The notes beneath the pieces are model-generated. The model saw nothing but the letters and a program-made list of their open reading frames with translations, had not been told where the DNA came from and ran no database searches. From positions 372,001 through 436,000 of the forward strand of contig NZ_JAKGBI010000001.1 of NCBI RefSeq assembly GCF_021530565.1: a stretch of 64,000 bases of DNA, written 5' to 3'. The position numbers were made by a program, and so were the translations under genes. Origin of the DNA: Pseudoalteromonas sp. SMS1 (GTDB taxonomy: Bacteria; Pseudomonadota; Gammaproteobacteria; Enterobacterales; Alteromonadaceae). The stretch's first letter is position 1. Each line of letters starts with the position of its first letter. Of this stretch, positions 1 through 8,840 are shown piece after piece.

Positions 1-1152
1 CACGATATTGGTAACCCAGCTTTCGGACATTTTGGTGAAGCAGCCATTAACGACTGGTTCCGAGGCTATTTCGCGTCTCATCCCGACTATACACACACAT
101 ATGCAAGCTGTATTGAAAACCGCGATGGTGAACAGGACTTTGCCGCTCGTCTGCTACGTGATTTATGTCAGTTTGAGGGAAATGCACAAGCAATTCGAAT
201 TGTTCGCACACTGTCAAACCTCAATTTAACCTACTGCCAAACTGCCTCAATATTAAAATACACACGTTGCGGTACAGAAATTAAACCGGCTAAAAGTGCT
301 AACAATAGCTATTTGCAAAAGAAAGTTGGCTATTTTTATAGTGAGCAAAGTTTTATTGAAGAGTTGTGTGACAAACTCAATATGCATTTGGGCAATCGCC
401 ATCCTGTTTCATATATCATGGAGGCAGCCGATGATATTGCCTATTGCCTAGCGGACATAGAAGATGCCGTAGAAAAGGGCATACTGAGTATTAAGCAGGT
501 TATCCATGAACTCAATAATGAGTATGCAACTCAATTGTATGACCTGAAAGTTGACACTCACTCAAACACCGTCGCACTCGCCTGTGAACGCGCATTGAAT
601 CGCGCCCAGGCCAACCAATCTAACCTCAATGCTGAGTTTTTTATCTACTTGCGTGTCGAGCTTGTGCACCCTCTCGTCAAACATGCAACTAAACGTTTTA
701 TCGACAATCTTGAAGATATATATCACGGCCATTTTAATGAGGCGCTTTTAGAGGATAAAAGCGAAAAACACGCAATCACAAAAGCGCTGAAACAAGTCGC
801 ACTTAATCATGTATTTTGCCATTATGAGGTGGAGCAATTAGAACTACAAGGGTACAAAATTACCTCTGGTATTTTAGATGAGTACACACGACTTCTAAAT
901 TTAACTGCAACCCAATTCAATCAAGTGCTTGAACATAGCCATGATTATCCTATCGAGGTGCGATTGCTAAAACGTATTTCAGGTCAGTTTATCTCCGCAT
1001 ATAACAAAGCCATTCAATCAATGACTGAGGCCGAACAGTCATTGCCAATCTACGAGTTTTACTATCGCTGTCGCCTGATACAAGACTTTATCAGTGGAAT
1101 GACTGACCAATTAGCCTACGATACGTATCGCACATTAATGGTCATTGATTGA
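1..1152 (+). CDS. dgt: dGTPase (deoxyguanosinetriphosphate triphosphohydrolase), 5' partial
   Basis: Frame 1 is open from the first base to TGA at 1150-1152, giving 383 residues of an HD-superfamily dNTPase. It opens with HDIGNPAFGHFGE, the metal-binding HD motif of Dgt (the usual form has NPPFGHFGE), so roughly the first 100 residues lie outside the window. Known family members hydrolyse dGTP to deoxyguanosine and triphosphate in the cytoplasm and influence the dNTP pool. The remainder is helical, as expected for Dgt, and I see no frameshift. The 73-residue reading at 8-229 is an out-of-frame shadow. The next gene follows after about 150 bp with its own ribosome site, so no operon is implied. 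Confidence 0.9.
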   Translation, partial: HDIGNPAFGHFGEAAINDWFRGYFASHPDYTHTYASCIENRDGEQDFAARLLRDLCQFEGNAQAIRIVRTLSNLNLTYCQTASILKYTRCGTEIKPAKSANNSYLQKKVGYFYSEQSFIEELCDKLNMHLGNRHPVSYIMEAADDIAYCLADIEDAVEKGILSIKQVIHELNNEYATQLYDLKVDTHSNTVALACERALNRAQANQSNLNAEFFIYLRVELVHPLVKHATKRFIDNLEDIYHGHFNEALLEDKSEKHAITKALKQVALNHVFCHYEVEQLELQGYKITSGILDEYTRLLNLTATQFNQVLEHSHDYPIEVRLLKRISGQFISAYNKAIQSMTEAEQSLPIYEFYYRCRLIQDFISGMTDQLAYDTYRTLMVID

Positions 1153-1299
1153 GTGTAACAGCGCACTGCTCCCCCTGCATTGCACTTGCACCATGTTCAC
1201 AGTAAAGTTGAGCAAGTCATATTCGCGAACGGGCCTGAACTATCGCGTTCACCAGTGAATAACTTGATAGCATAGTGACAATAATTAATAAGGATAATT

Positions 1300-3210
1300 A
1301 TGTTAAAACAAACAGCAATAGCATGCATGTTGTTGGCAAGCCTGAGTGCATGTAAACAAACAAGCCAACCTGTAACGCCGACGAGCGCTGTACAGTCACA
1401 TGAAGACTTTCGCACATACTCAGCAAAAACCTTCTTTGACACAACCAGCATTTCTGGCAGTGCGTTTAGTCCTGATGGCAAGAAAATACTTGTCAATTCT
1501 GATGAGTCTGGCATTTTTAACCTCTATGAGATAGACGTAAAAACGAGTGTTAAATCGCAATTAACGCAATCACCAGACTCGACTTACGCACTTCAGTATT
1601 TCCCCAATGACAACCGCTTACTGTTTACCCGTGACAACAATGGCAACGAACGATTTCATGTTTTTGTAAGACATGAAGATGGTAACGTGCAAGATCTCAC
1701 CCCCGGAAAAGACGTACGCGCCAGATTCATCGGATTCGCCAGTGGTGGCGAGGCATTTTATGTCTTAAGTAACAAGCGAGATCAAAAGTTTATGGACCTT
1801 TACCGCTTTGATGCGACAACCTATGAAAGTGCGCTGATTTACCAAAATGACAAAAACCTGAGCGTAGAACGGGTCAGCGACACTGACCGATATATCGCTT
1901 TAGTCAACGCACAAGGTAACAAAGACAGTGATTTATTTTTACTCGATCTAAAAACACCGGACGCCAAACCTGTCGAAGTCTCTAATGTGCCATATCAGGC
2001 AAACTTTTCTTCTTCTGCATTTTCAAAGGGTGACAAATACCTTTACTACGGCACGGATGCGCACGGCGAGTTTTATCAAAACTGGCGATACAACATCGCG
2101 ACAGGCGAACATTCACGCTATGTCGCAACAGACTGGGATATCCAGTTTTTGTACTTTTCAGATACCAATAGATACCGTGTTGTTGGTGTCAATGAAGACT
2201 CAAGCATCAAGGTGACAGTCACCGATTTAAAGCAACAAAAAGACATTCAGTTACCTAAACTCCCTGCCGGCAGTATTAGAGGTGTAAACTTTTCTGAAGA
2301 TGAAAAATTAATGGCGTTTTATCTCAATTCAGATACCTCTCCGAGTAACTTATTTGTATGGGAAGTTGGCAGTGACTCCGTTAAACAGTTGACGTCGACG
2401 CTAAGCAAAAAAATAAATCCTGAACATTTGGTTAAAAGCTCAATCGCAAGATTTAAGAGCTTTGATGGCCTAGAAGTACCAGGTGTACTTTACAAACCTA
2501 AGCAAGCCACCCCCACTAACAAAGTGCCAGCCATGATCTATGTTCATGGCGGCCCTGGAGGACAAAGTAAAACAGGTTATAGCGCGCGAGTGCAGCATTT
2601 GGTGAACCAAGGTTACGCTATTTTTGCTGTAAACAATCGCGGGAGTTCAGGGTACGGTAAAACATTTTTTCACTTAGATGATAAAAAGCATGGTGAAGAT
2701 GACTTACAAGATATCGTTTGGGGTAAAAAATACCTGCAAGAATTAGACTGGATTGACCCAGAGCGCATTGGCATTATGGGCGGCAGCTACGGCGGCTATA
2801 TGACTGCTGCGGCACTGGCATTTGAACCTGAAGAGTTTAAAGTCGGGATCAATGTCTTTGGGGTAACCAATTGGGTTAGAACCTTAGAGTCTATTCCACC
2901 TTGGTGGGAAGCATATAAAAAGTCGATATACGAGGAACTGGGTGATCCAGCTGTGGATGGCGAACGCTTACGACGTATTTCACCGCTATTTCACGCTCAA
3001 AAGATAACTAAACCATTGATGGTAGTACAGGGAGCCAATGACCCGCGTGTACTTCAAGTTGAGAGCGACGAGTTGGTTGAAGCCGTGCGCTCAAACAATG
3101 TGCCAGTTGAGTATGTACTGTTTGAAGATGAAGGACATGGGTTCTCTAAAAAAGAAAACCGTATAGAGGCATCTCAAGCATATTTAGACTTCTTGAAGAA
3201 ACATCTGTAG
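1300..3210 (+). CDS. S9 family prolyl oligopeptidase-like lipoprotein
   Basis: This 636-residue protein starts at an ATG preceded by AAGGA. Residues 1-18 form a lipoprotein signal with lipobox LSAC (Cys18), so it is probably anchored in the envelope. Residues 50-370 are a WD40/TolB-like beta-propeller, and the C-terminal third is an alpha/beta hydrolase. The nucleophile is Ser496 in GGSYGGYM, with Asp581 (GANDPRV) and His613 (DEGHGFS) completing the triad. The family cleaves short peptides, often next to proline or as acylaminoacyl- or dipeptidyl-peptidases; the exact specificity cannot be read here. It is a single gene closed by a hairpin terminator at 3237-3275 and converges on a LysR gene. 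Confidence 0.9.
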   Translation: MLKQTAIACMLLASLSACKQTSQPVTPTSAVQSHEDFRTYSAKTFFDTTSISGSAFSPDGKKILVNSDESGIFNLYEIDVKTSVKSQLTQSPDSTYALQYFPNDNRLLFTRDNNGNERFHVFVRHEDGNVQDLTPGKDVRARFIGFASGGEAFYVLSNKRDQKFMDLYRFDATTYESALIYQNDKNLSVERVSDTDRYIALVNAQGNKDSDLFLLDLKTPDAKPVEVSNVPYQANFSSSAFSKGDKYLYYGTDAHGEFYQNWRYNIATGEHSRYVATDWDIQFLYFSDTNRYRVVGVNEDSSIKVTVTDLKQQKDIQLPKLPAGSIRGVNFSEDEKLMAFYLNSDTSPSNLFVWEVGSDSVKQLTSTLSKKINPEHLVKSSIARFKSFDGLEVPGVLYKPKQATPTNKVPAMIYVHGGPGGQSKTGYSARVQHLVNQGYAIFAVNNRGSSGYGKTFFHLDDKKHGEDDLQDIVWGKKYLQELDWIDPERIGIMGGSYGGYMTAAALAFEPEEFKVGINVFGVTNWVRTLESIPPWWEAYKKSIYEELGDPAVDGERLRRISPLFHAQKITKPLMVVQGANDPRVLQVESDELVEAVRSNNVPVEYVLFEDEGHGFSKKENRIEASQAYLDFLKKHL

Positions 3211-3236
3211 TCATTCTGTTGAACCAACGGTGATTG

Positions 3237-3275
3237 AGCACGGACCTAACAACGCGTTATGGGTCTGTGCTTTTT
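3237..3275 (+). terminator. Intrinsic terminator of the S9 peptidase gene
   Basis: AGCACGGACC (3237-3246) pairs with GGTCTGTGCT (3262-3271) with one G-U pair, followed by a run of five T. It overlaps the stop codon of the convergent LysR gene (3257-3259). Confidence 0.75.
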
Positions 3276-4144
3276 AATTCATCGATTATCCACTCTCGAA
3301 AGGCCTTTATCTTTGGCCACGCAAAATGGCGCTCAGGTGCAACGAGGAAATACCGGTACTCACATTGCCATGCAAATTCAGGGTGAATTTCTAACTGTCC
3401 AAGTGCTAACGATTGTGCAACCAACCGCCGACGTACTAACGAAAACCCTTGACCTGCTACGGTTGCTTGCAATACCAGCGCCGCGTTGTCAATTTTTAAG
3501 TTGCTGGATGCATGCCCGCTAAGCCCAAGTTGTTCGCAAAGCTCGAACCAAGCTAGCTCGTTGTCTCTGCCTTCATCATAAATAAAATTGTGCTTGGATA
3601 GCTGAGAGCGAAGTGGCTTAGTCGGATCTATTAGCCCGGGCTGATAGGCAATCACCAATTCATCTTCAGCAATAAGTTCGCTCTTTAGACCCTTATAGTC
3701 GCCGAGACCAAAACGGATCCCGATGTCGATGTCGTCTTCATTAAAGTCTGCCAGTTGCTCCGTTGGGTCAATGCGCAGCTGGTAGTCTGGGAGCGCCTGA
3801 TTAAACTGTGCGAGCCTTGGTAGCAACCAACAAGAGGCAAAAGAGGGTAAAACAGACAGGTTGATTGTACTTGGATTTGGATCTGCTTTTAACGTCGATA
3901 GGCCCATATCAATTTGGCCAAATGCTTTGTGCAAATAAGGCAGCAGATCTTGCCCTTGTTGAGTCAGCAAGACTTTTCTGGTTTGTCTTTCAAACAGCAT
4001 ACACCCTAATTGCTGCTCTAATATTCTGATCTGTTGACTGACAGCGGCTTGTGTTACAAAAAGTGCTTCGGCGGCTTGCTTAAAACTCCCCAGTTCAGCG
4101 GCGGTTTTAAAATACCAGAGACCTTTTAACGGTGGTGATTTCAT
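3257..4144 (-). CDS. LysR-family transcriptional regulator
   Basis: A 295-residue LysR regulator. I place the start at the ATG at 4144 (MKSPPLKGLWYF), because the upstream in-frame extension has no LysR homology. Residues 1-65 carry the winged helix-turn-helix, including FKQAAEALFVTQAAVSQQI. The effector-binding part follows and ends with a tryptophan-rich tail typical of the GcvA-like branch. Such proteins usually regulate a divergent gene. Here that would be the small secreted protein starting at 4256, about 110 bp away, but no operator is obvious. The effector cannot be inferred. The 3' end overlaps the terminator of the convergent peptidase gene. Confidence 0.85.
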   Translation of the reverse strand: MKSPPLKGLWYFKTAAELGSFKQAAEALFVTQAAVSQQIRILEQQLGCMLFERQTRKVLLTQQGQDLLPYLHKAFGQIDMGLSTLKADPNPSTINLSVLPSFASCWLLPRLAQFNQALPDYQLRIDPTEQLADFNEDDIDIGIRFGLGDYKGLKSELIAEDELVIAYQPGLIDPTKPLRSQLSKHNFIYDEGRDNELAWFELCEQLGLSGHASSNLKIDNAALVLQATVAGQGFSLVRRRLVAQSLALGQLEIHPEFAWQCEYRYFLVAPERHFAWPKIKAFREWIIDELKSTDP

Positions 4145-4255
4145 GATCTTTATACTTAATAAAAACTTAACTATAAGACAGATTTTCTCGTTTGTCAGTT
4201 TTGAGTAAGGACACAATACTTAGCGGTGAATACAGACACACAAGGACTATTTATC

Positions 4256-4561
4256 ATGAAATATGCAATTATTTTCGCTTTTTCTACAATCGCATTTACT
4301 TCAGCTGCTCAGCAGGTACAAACAGACAGAGTATTCACTAATGCTGGTTACCCCTACAAAAACTTAATCATGAAAGCAGAGCGCGTCGAACTAATTTATT
4401 CAGAAGAGCAGCATAAAACCACTTGCCGAGTCAAAGTGTATAAAGCAGGAACTCTGCACGAAGGCGCACCGATGGAGGTGTCTTCTAAAGCATTTTCGGA
4501 TGCGCCCGTGAAGAGTTGCTTAGCCCGTCACAATGCAAAGCAAATTTTGGGACTTTTATAG
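4256..4561 (+). CDS. Small secreted protein of unknown function
   Basis: A 101-residue protein starting at the ATG at 4256 (MKYAIIFAFSTIAF), with AAGGA at a good distance. An upstream in-frame GTG at 4226 lacks a ribosome site. Residues 1-19 form a Sec signal peptide with a probable cut after TSAAQ. The mature part has two cysteines that could form a disulfide (TTCRVKV and KSCLARH). I recognise no family. It is divergent from the LysR gene, which may regulate it. A repeat-like region begins right after its stop. Confidence 0.6.
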   Translation: MKYAIIFAFSTIAFTSAAQQVQTDRVFTNAGYPYKNLIMKAERVELIYSEEQHKTTCRVKVYKAGTLHEGAPMEVSSKAFSDAPVKSCLARHNAKQILGLL

Positions 4562-4598
4562 GTTATGCAAGAGGTTGTTTAGAGCTAAGCATCAACCA

Positions 4599-4634
4599 AA
4601 AGCTTTTAAATACCAATCAACATTTAAAAGCTTT
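4599..4634. repeat. 13-bp perfect inverted repeat
   Basis: AAAGCTTTTAAAT (4599-4611) and ATTTAAAAGCTTT (4622-4634) are exact reverse complements around a 10-base loop. There is no T-run, so it does not look like a terminator. It belongs to the same repeat-like segment as the pair at 4731-4793. Confidence 0.7.
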
Positions 4635-4730
4635 GACCTTTTTGGTTCAAAGAACTCGATTAAGCAACGTTTTCGATTTTTTGTCATCAAAGCCAATGGG
4701 GCTTGGATTGATGTTGTGGTTAAAAAACCA

Positions 4731-4793
4731 AGAGAACGTTTGATTCATGTTGGATAAGCGTTGTTAAATGTAGAACGAAAGTGAACGTTCTCT
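4731..4793. repeat. 10-bp perfect inverted repeat
   Basis: AGAGAACGTT (4731-4740) and AACGTTCTCT (4784-4793) are exact reverse complements separated by 43 bases. They may bound one unit of a dispersed intergenic element. That interpretation is inference, because copy number cannot be checked from one window. Confidence 0.6.
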
Positions 4794-5333
4794 AGCATAC
4801 AGCAGACGCTGACAGCTCTAGTAGGAATAGTTGTTGTAAGTTCATTTTACCATGACAGAAGACATTAAAAAATTGCGCACATGCACAGCTTTTCCAAAAT
4901 TGTATATCAGGCTTAACTGAGCGCCAATTCGTTTCTGCCTCTTTTGATTAATGCAAACCCAAGATCTGACATTACAATAACTCATTACGAGAAACATGTT
5001 GAAAGAGGAAACTTTGACAACTTGCATTAGGGCATTTAGACATTAAAAATACTCCGTAAGCCCCTCATTTAAACAACGTGGTAAAAGCTAATAACACCGC
5101 AGCACTGCTTTCTTTCTAATTTAAGCGTAATCTTAAATACCGAAGTAACATTAAACTAAAACAAAAAAATTTTGATATAACTGGGTATTAAAAAGTAGCT
5201 AAAGCGTAGTTACAAGATAATTAATTACCTAACACAAACTTTTAAACACCAAAATATTAACCTATTACACCAAGCATTAACCTTTGTTACTTTAATAGGG
5301 CAAGAATAAAAACTTAAAATAAAGGAGTTAAAA

Positions 5334-5486
5334 ATGAAAGTTAAGTTGAACAAAAAGCCATTAAAGCAACTATCAAAAAATAAAGTCGCATTCCCAGCAG
5401 AAGCGACACCTCAAGTAGCTGGTGGTAGTTACAAACATCAGACTATTGCGGGTGCTTCATGTGATACTTGCCCTATTATAGTATAG
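5334..5486 (+). CDS. Double-glycine leader peptide, putative RiPP-type precursor
   Basis: A 50-residue peptide behind an excellent ribosome site (AAAGGAG, 6 bases before the ATG) and followed at once by an intrinsic terminator (5505-5532), so it is a monocistronic unit. The leader is Lys/Leu-rich (MKVKLNKKPLKQLSKNK) and ends in TPQVAGG. The core after GG is 19 residues with two cysteines (ASCDTCPIIV at the end). A second peptide at 38981-39121 shares the pattern MKxxL....LKxLS...P...TPxxxGG. By analogy with GG-leader natural-product precursors, it may be trimmed after GG by a C39-type peptidase/exporter, perhaps after modification. No maturation enzyme lies beside it. Coding status is well supported; function is inference. 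Confidence 0.7.
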   Translation: MKVKLNKKPLKQLSKNKVAFPAEATPQVAGGSYKHQTIAGASCDTCPIIV

Positions 5487-5504
5487 TTATAGGCATATGA
5501 ATTG

Positions 5505-5532
5505 AGGCTAAGTAGCTGTTACTTGGCCTTTT
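5505..5532 (+). terminator. Intrinsic terminator of the small peptide gene
   Basis: AGGCTAAGTA (5505-5514) pairs with TACTTGGCCT (5520-5529) with one G-U pair, then TTT. It lies 18 bases after the peptide stop codon. Confidence 0.7.
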
Positions 5533-5646
5533 AAATACAGTTAAACTTTTCATTTTAATAAGCTTATCTTTTAAATCTCATTATTACTCCCTATCCAAGC
5601 GTTTGTAGCCATATTTCATTTTGGGCTGAGCACGTACCCAACGTAA

Positions 5647-5892
5647 TTAAACAGCCGTGATGATTTCGCCTAAAGAGGTAATTTCTGTACCAAATGTCAC
5701 CGATCCTAGTAGTGTGGTGTTAGAGCCTCTCGGTATAGTGTCTTTGTCAAATTTTGCTCTGGCATGAATCCCTGAAGTCGTGCACGGGCCCGGAGCTATG
5801 ATCAATTCACAACGATTTAGCGCGAGGTAAAACTGACTAGGACCATTATCAAGTCTGGCAACGCCAACGGTAGGATAAAGCGAATAGTTCAT
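5647..5892 (-). CDS. 81-residue protein resembling the N-terminus of LodA/GoxA oxidases
   Basis: The first 25 residues (MNYSLYPTVGVARLDN, then GPSQFYLA) resemble the N-terminal signature of LodA/GoxA-type cysteine tryptophylquinone oxidases, which usually read like hPxxGIARvGNSp.eFyig. Those enzymes run to roughly 600-700 residues, whereas this frame stops after 81. The remainder (two cysteines in RCELIIAPGPC) does not obviously continue the family. No clear Shine-Dalgarno precedes the ATG. It may be a stand-alone small protein or a remnant; the resemblance is by eye and short. It is convergent with the double-glycine peptide gene 160 bp away. Confidence 0.45.
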   Translation of the reverse strand: MNYSLYPTVGVARLDNGPSQFYLALNRCELIIAPGPCTTSGIHARAKFDKDTIPRGSNTTLLGSVTFGTEITSLGEIITAV

Positions 5893-6113
5893 TGTATATT
5901 CTATAGATAAATTAACAATTATACGTATTTATCTGCTTAACAAGCGCACAAATAATCACTCAAATGCAGAGTAACCAAACTATGGCACGAAGAGAAAAAC
6001 ATAAATATTTCGCTTTATTACAAGTGCTTTCCTAAAACATAAGTCGATTTTACTCTCTTGATGTATATTAACTTTCTTTGGCCTTGGAGTTTACGCGGCG
6101 GTTATGGCATGAA

Positions 6114-7262
6114 TCATAAGCGCTGAGGCTTAGCCTCACGATTTAAAAACGTGGCATATGCGCCTTGTATATTCGGATAACTGCCAGACAAAACCCTATG
6201 CACATTGGCATAGTCCAACGAGCTACATGGCATTTTTTGCTCCTCTAACATCAGTGCTTTGAGGCTTTGCTTTCCGGATTTTGAAGACATTAAAAAATGG
6301 ACGAACGCCCAGCTACTTCTATATAGGGTGGCAGGATCTGAGGTTTGCCATGTATCCTCCGCGCCAATAAGCTGACTTGGTCTAAGTACATGACCTTTAA
6401 TATAACCGTTGCGGGTAATATGGTTATTCGGTTTTACTTCGCCAACCTGCATTGATACTTCTACCGTTTCAAAGTATTCAGCGAGTCCTTCGTTCAACCA
6501 ACGTGGTGAGAACCCAATCACCGCTTGATTGATTGCATGGACCGCCTCATGGATTGCCGTTTGCATAGTCGCTTCGTCGGAGGTTTGCTCAACAAATGCA
6601 GTATTCTTAACCCCAAAATACACACCAGCAGTGCCGGTTGGATCCCCACCATAAGCCTTAACTGCACGTTCATAGAGCCTTCTGGAAGGCAGCACCTGTA
6701 TTCTGAGCGTCACTTTTCTCATCGCCTCAAGGCCAACAATGCTGGTATAGCCTCTAAATATGGCGTTCAATCTAGCGCTCAAGGTATTCTTAAACGGGTT
6801 TGATATGGTCTGCCCACTGATATTAAGATCAAAATAATCTAACACGCGACTACTTCGGGGCTGGTACGTTTTCGCGCCACGGGCAGGTTTTTGGTCTGAA
6901 TAATTTGTCACGCCGTTGCTGTCAACCCAAGTATAGATCCCCTGCTCTACACGATACTTGACGCGCTCGCCACTGTGCGGCTGGCATTGTCCGAAGCGCC
7001 TTAAAGTATGCTGATGATCAACTCCGGTTTGACGCTCTGCGTGATGAATGGGGCTTTTCGACGCCCTAACACGCACTTTCGTATGAGCAGGCACCTCACT
7101 CGTGTCTTGCGCTGATGGCTGGTCATTTTCCTGAGAAAAATGAGTGTGTACTTCGGTAATCCAAAATTGCCTGCCATCAAAAAAGAGATATAACAAAGCC
7201 GAAAATACAACCAAACACGCCTTAAAAATGGGCCCTATCCATGTGTGCTTACCGTCGTTCAT
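6114..7262 (-). CDS. DUF4124-domain membrane-anchored zinc peptidase-like protein
   Basis: A 382-residue protein with one N-terminal membrane segment (about residues 10-28). A DUF4124 motif sits around residues 105-135 (QGIYTWVDSNGVTNYSDQKP). The C-terminal half is a gluzincin-type metallopeptidase module: His238, Glu239 and His242 in AIHEAVHA, with Glu258 in WLNEGLAEYFE as the likely third ligand, as in DUF1570-type peptidase-like proteins. The catalytic part should be periplasmic. The substrate is unknown; DUF4124 proteins are commonly linked to the cell envelope. It stands alone, with a 140-bp gap to the next minus-strand gene. Confidence 0.75.
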   Translation of the reverse strand: MNDGKHTWIGPIFKACLVVFSALLYLFFDGRQFWITEVHTHFSQENDQPSAQDTSEVPAHTKVRVRASKSPIHHAERQTGVDHQHTLRRFGQCQPHSGERVKYRVEQGIYTWVDSNGVTNYSDQKPARGAKTYQPRSSRVLDYFDLNISGQTISNPFKNTLSARLNAIFRGYTSIVGLEAMRKVTLRIQVLPSRRLYERAVKAYGGDPTGTAGVYFGVKNTAFVEQTSDEATMQTAIHEAVHAINQAVIGFSPRWLNEGLAEYFETVEVSMQVGEVKPNNHITRNGYIKGHVLRPSQLIGAEDTWQTSDPATLYRSSWAFVHFLMSSKSGKQSLKALMLEEQKMPCSSLDYANVHRVLSGSYPNIQGAYATFLNREAKPQRL

Positions 7263-7402
7263 TCCTTTTCTTCTTTTCCTTTATATCGTGTGATGTGTAT
7301 TCCTTAACACGTCAACCTAAGTCTGTTGAAACTTTACTTTACCTTGCAAACGAGACTGCAATAGCGCGCAGTTTACCACTCATCGCACCGTTAAAACACG
7401 AC

Positions 7403-7768
7403 TTAGCGCAACACTTCTCCAATATGTTTTTTATGCCAAATGGTACAAGCCATTAACGTAAAAAATCCGCTGGTATACGTGATATACAATGGCAGTGACG
7501 TTGCGGCATCTTCAGCATACATAAATACGCTCGATAACACCCACGCCGAAATTGCGCCTATAATCAACCAAATCGCGGCTGACAATAGCTTAAATCGCGG
7601 TGCACTCACATAAGCCGAAAACACCACACATGCAGCGGCAACCGCGCCGATAATCGGCTTTTTCCACAGCCCAAACGTCTCGGCAAATAGCCCAGCCGCA
7701 ATCGCCGACACCACAAATACAAAAATGACAATCACCCCAGAAATTAAAAAGCCAAGTGTCTGATTCAT
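7403..7768 (-). CDS. Small integral membrane protein
   Basis: A 121-residue protein with four hydrophobic stretches: about residues 6-30 (LGFLISGVIVIFVFVVSAIA), 37-56, 61-82 and 92-110. I recognise no family and see no catalytic motif. It lies downstream of a 256-residue membrane protein on the same strand with a 73-bp gap, so the two could be co-transcribed. A weak AGGG-type ribosome site precedes the ATG. Confidence 0.55.
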   Translation of the reverse strand: MNQTLGFLISGVIVIFVFVVSAIAAGLFAETFGLWKKPIIGAVAAACVVFSAYVSAPRFKLLSAAIWLIIGAISAWVLSSVFMYAEDAATSLPLYITYTSGFFTLMACTIWHKKHIGEVLR

Positions 7769-7841
7769 ATAAAGCCCTATTCATTCATACTCATTTGGTT
7801 CGTTTTTGTTCGACACTCGCTTAATAAAAAGCAGATAGCCA

Positions 7842-8612
7842 TTAGTTAATATAGTCAATAACTGCTACTGACCTGAAATTTAGATGTTTTTCTTGATGTT
7901 CCCGCGACTCCATGACCACCGACAAATATGGTGCTAACCGCATTTTTTCATCTGAGGACAAGGCGAATTCTAGCTTGAACTTACGCTTGCTGCCCAACGG
8001 CACAGTAAAGTAATCGGAGGTTCTAAAACCATACCGTTTCTCACCAATATAAAATGCGTTGACGCTGGCGTGGCTGTCTTTGTGATCAATTGCGTAGCTG
8101 TCTGAGTCAATTCTAAACTCATTGTCTTTTGGCAGCAGGTTAATTGCATAAAATGAGCAGGTAAGATTTTTACCGCGCTTTTCACATGCCTCTTGTTTTA
8201 CTTCAAACCCCGCATAATTTTGAAGTGTTCTCACGGGGCCATCGTATTCATCATTGAGCATAGACAGCGACAGCCAAGGATCTTTTAGAAACATCCCTGC
8301 ACTAAAAAATGCCACGCACACACTGGTCATAACTGCTGATTTAAACACACGTTTGAAGGTACTTTCGGAGGACTTTTCAAAACCATAATATAAATAGCCC
8401 ACAAGACCGGTTCCCAATAACACGATAGGCAAAAACCTGATCACACTACTCCCAGAATAAAACACATACGCTTTGAGTGTTTCGACAATGTCTGTCGCAT
8501 ACGCGCCAATGATAATACTGACTATAAAAGCGCTTAGTGCCATCAGCTTTTTAACTGAAAACAAGGCCGCTTTTTTAATTTGGCTAGGTTGTTGCGGTGC
8601 TGACTCTTCCAT
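7842..8612 (-). CDS. Membrane protein of unknown function
   Basis: A 256-residue protein with a strong ribosome site (AGGAAGGA) upstream of the ATG. Three membrane helices lie in the N-terminal half, near residues 24-42, 58-76 and 88-107. A soluble C-terminal domain of about 140 residues follows, predicted to be outside the cytoplasm, with a cysteine pair (QEACEKRGKNLTCSFY) that could form a disulfide. I recognise no family. It is probably first in a two-gene unit with the small membrane protein at 7403-7768, and is divergent from the helicase gene at 8841. Confidence 0.6.
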   Translation of the reverse strand: MEESAPQQPSQIKKAALFSVKKLMALSAFIVSIIIGAYATDIVETLKAYVFYSGSSVIRFLPIVLLGTGLVGYLYYGFEKSSESTFKRVFKSAVMTSVCVAFFSAGMFLKDPWLSLSMLNDEYDGPVRTLQNYAGFEVKQEACEKRGKNLTCSFYAINLLPKDNEFRIDSDSYAIDHKDSHASVNAFYIGEKRYGFRTSDYFTVPLGSKRKFKLEFALSSDEKMRLAPYLSVVMESREHQEKHLNFRSVAVIDYIN

Positions 8613-8840
8613 AGGTTTCCTTCCTAAGTGTAACGCCCTAATTAGACCTGCTGGGTTTTATTGGGACAACAAATTTACATTTCAATTACATTTAGTGCAA
8701 GTGGGATGGTGGATTTATACCATCGCCATTTCTTACAGAATGGTACAAATCAGCGGATAAGAACCTGGTTCAAAATAACAAAAAGCGCTAATATACAATG
8801 GCTTTTATAGAATTAAGAATAAAAACAACAGGACTTGGCC

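Larger units (their letters stand above)
4562..5333 (+). other. 770-bp gene-free stretch with inverted repeats
   Basis: I find no convincing gene here. Overlapping readings at 4516-4757 (60-75 residues) lack a ribosome site and sit on a region with two perfect inverted repeats (4599-4634 and 4731-4793), so they are probably chance readings of an intergenic repeat. From about 5040 to 5320 the DNA is very AT-rich, which fits the promoter region of the small peptide gene at 5334. No tRNA or rRNA is visible. Confidence 0.5.

Noticed and set aside
8..229. 73-residue reading at the left edge
   Set aside because: It is out of frame with the dGTPase reading, which is open from base 1 and carries the HD motif.
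4842..5027. 61-residue minus-strand reading
   Set aside because: No ribosome site, no recognisable protein features, and it lies in AT-rich intergenic DNA.
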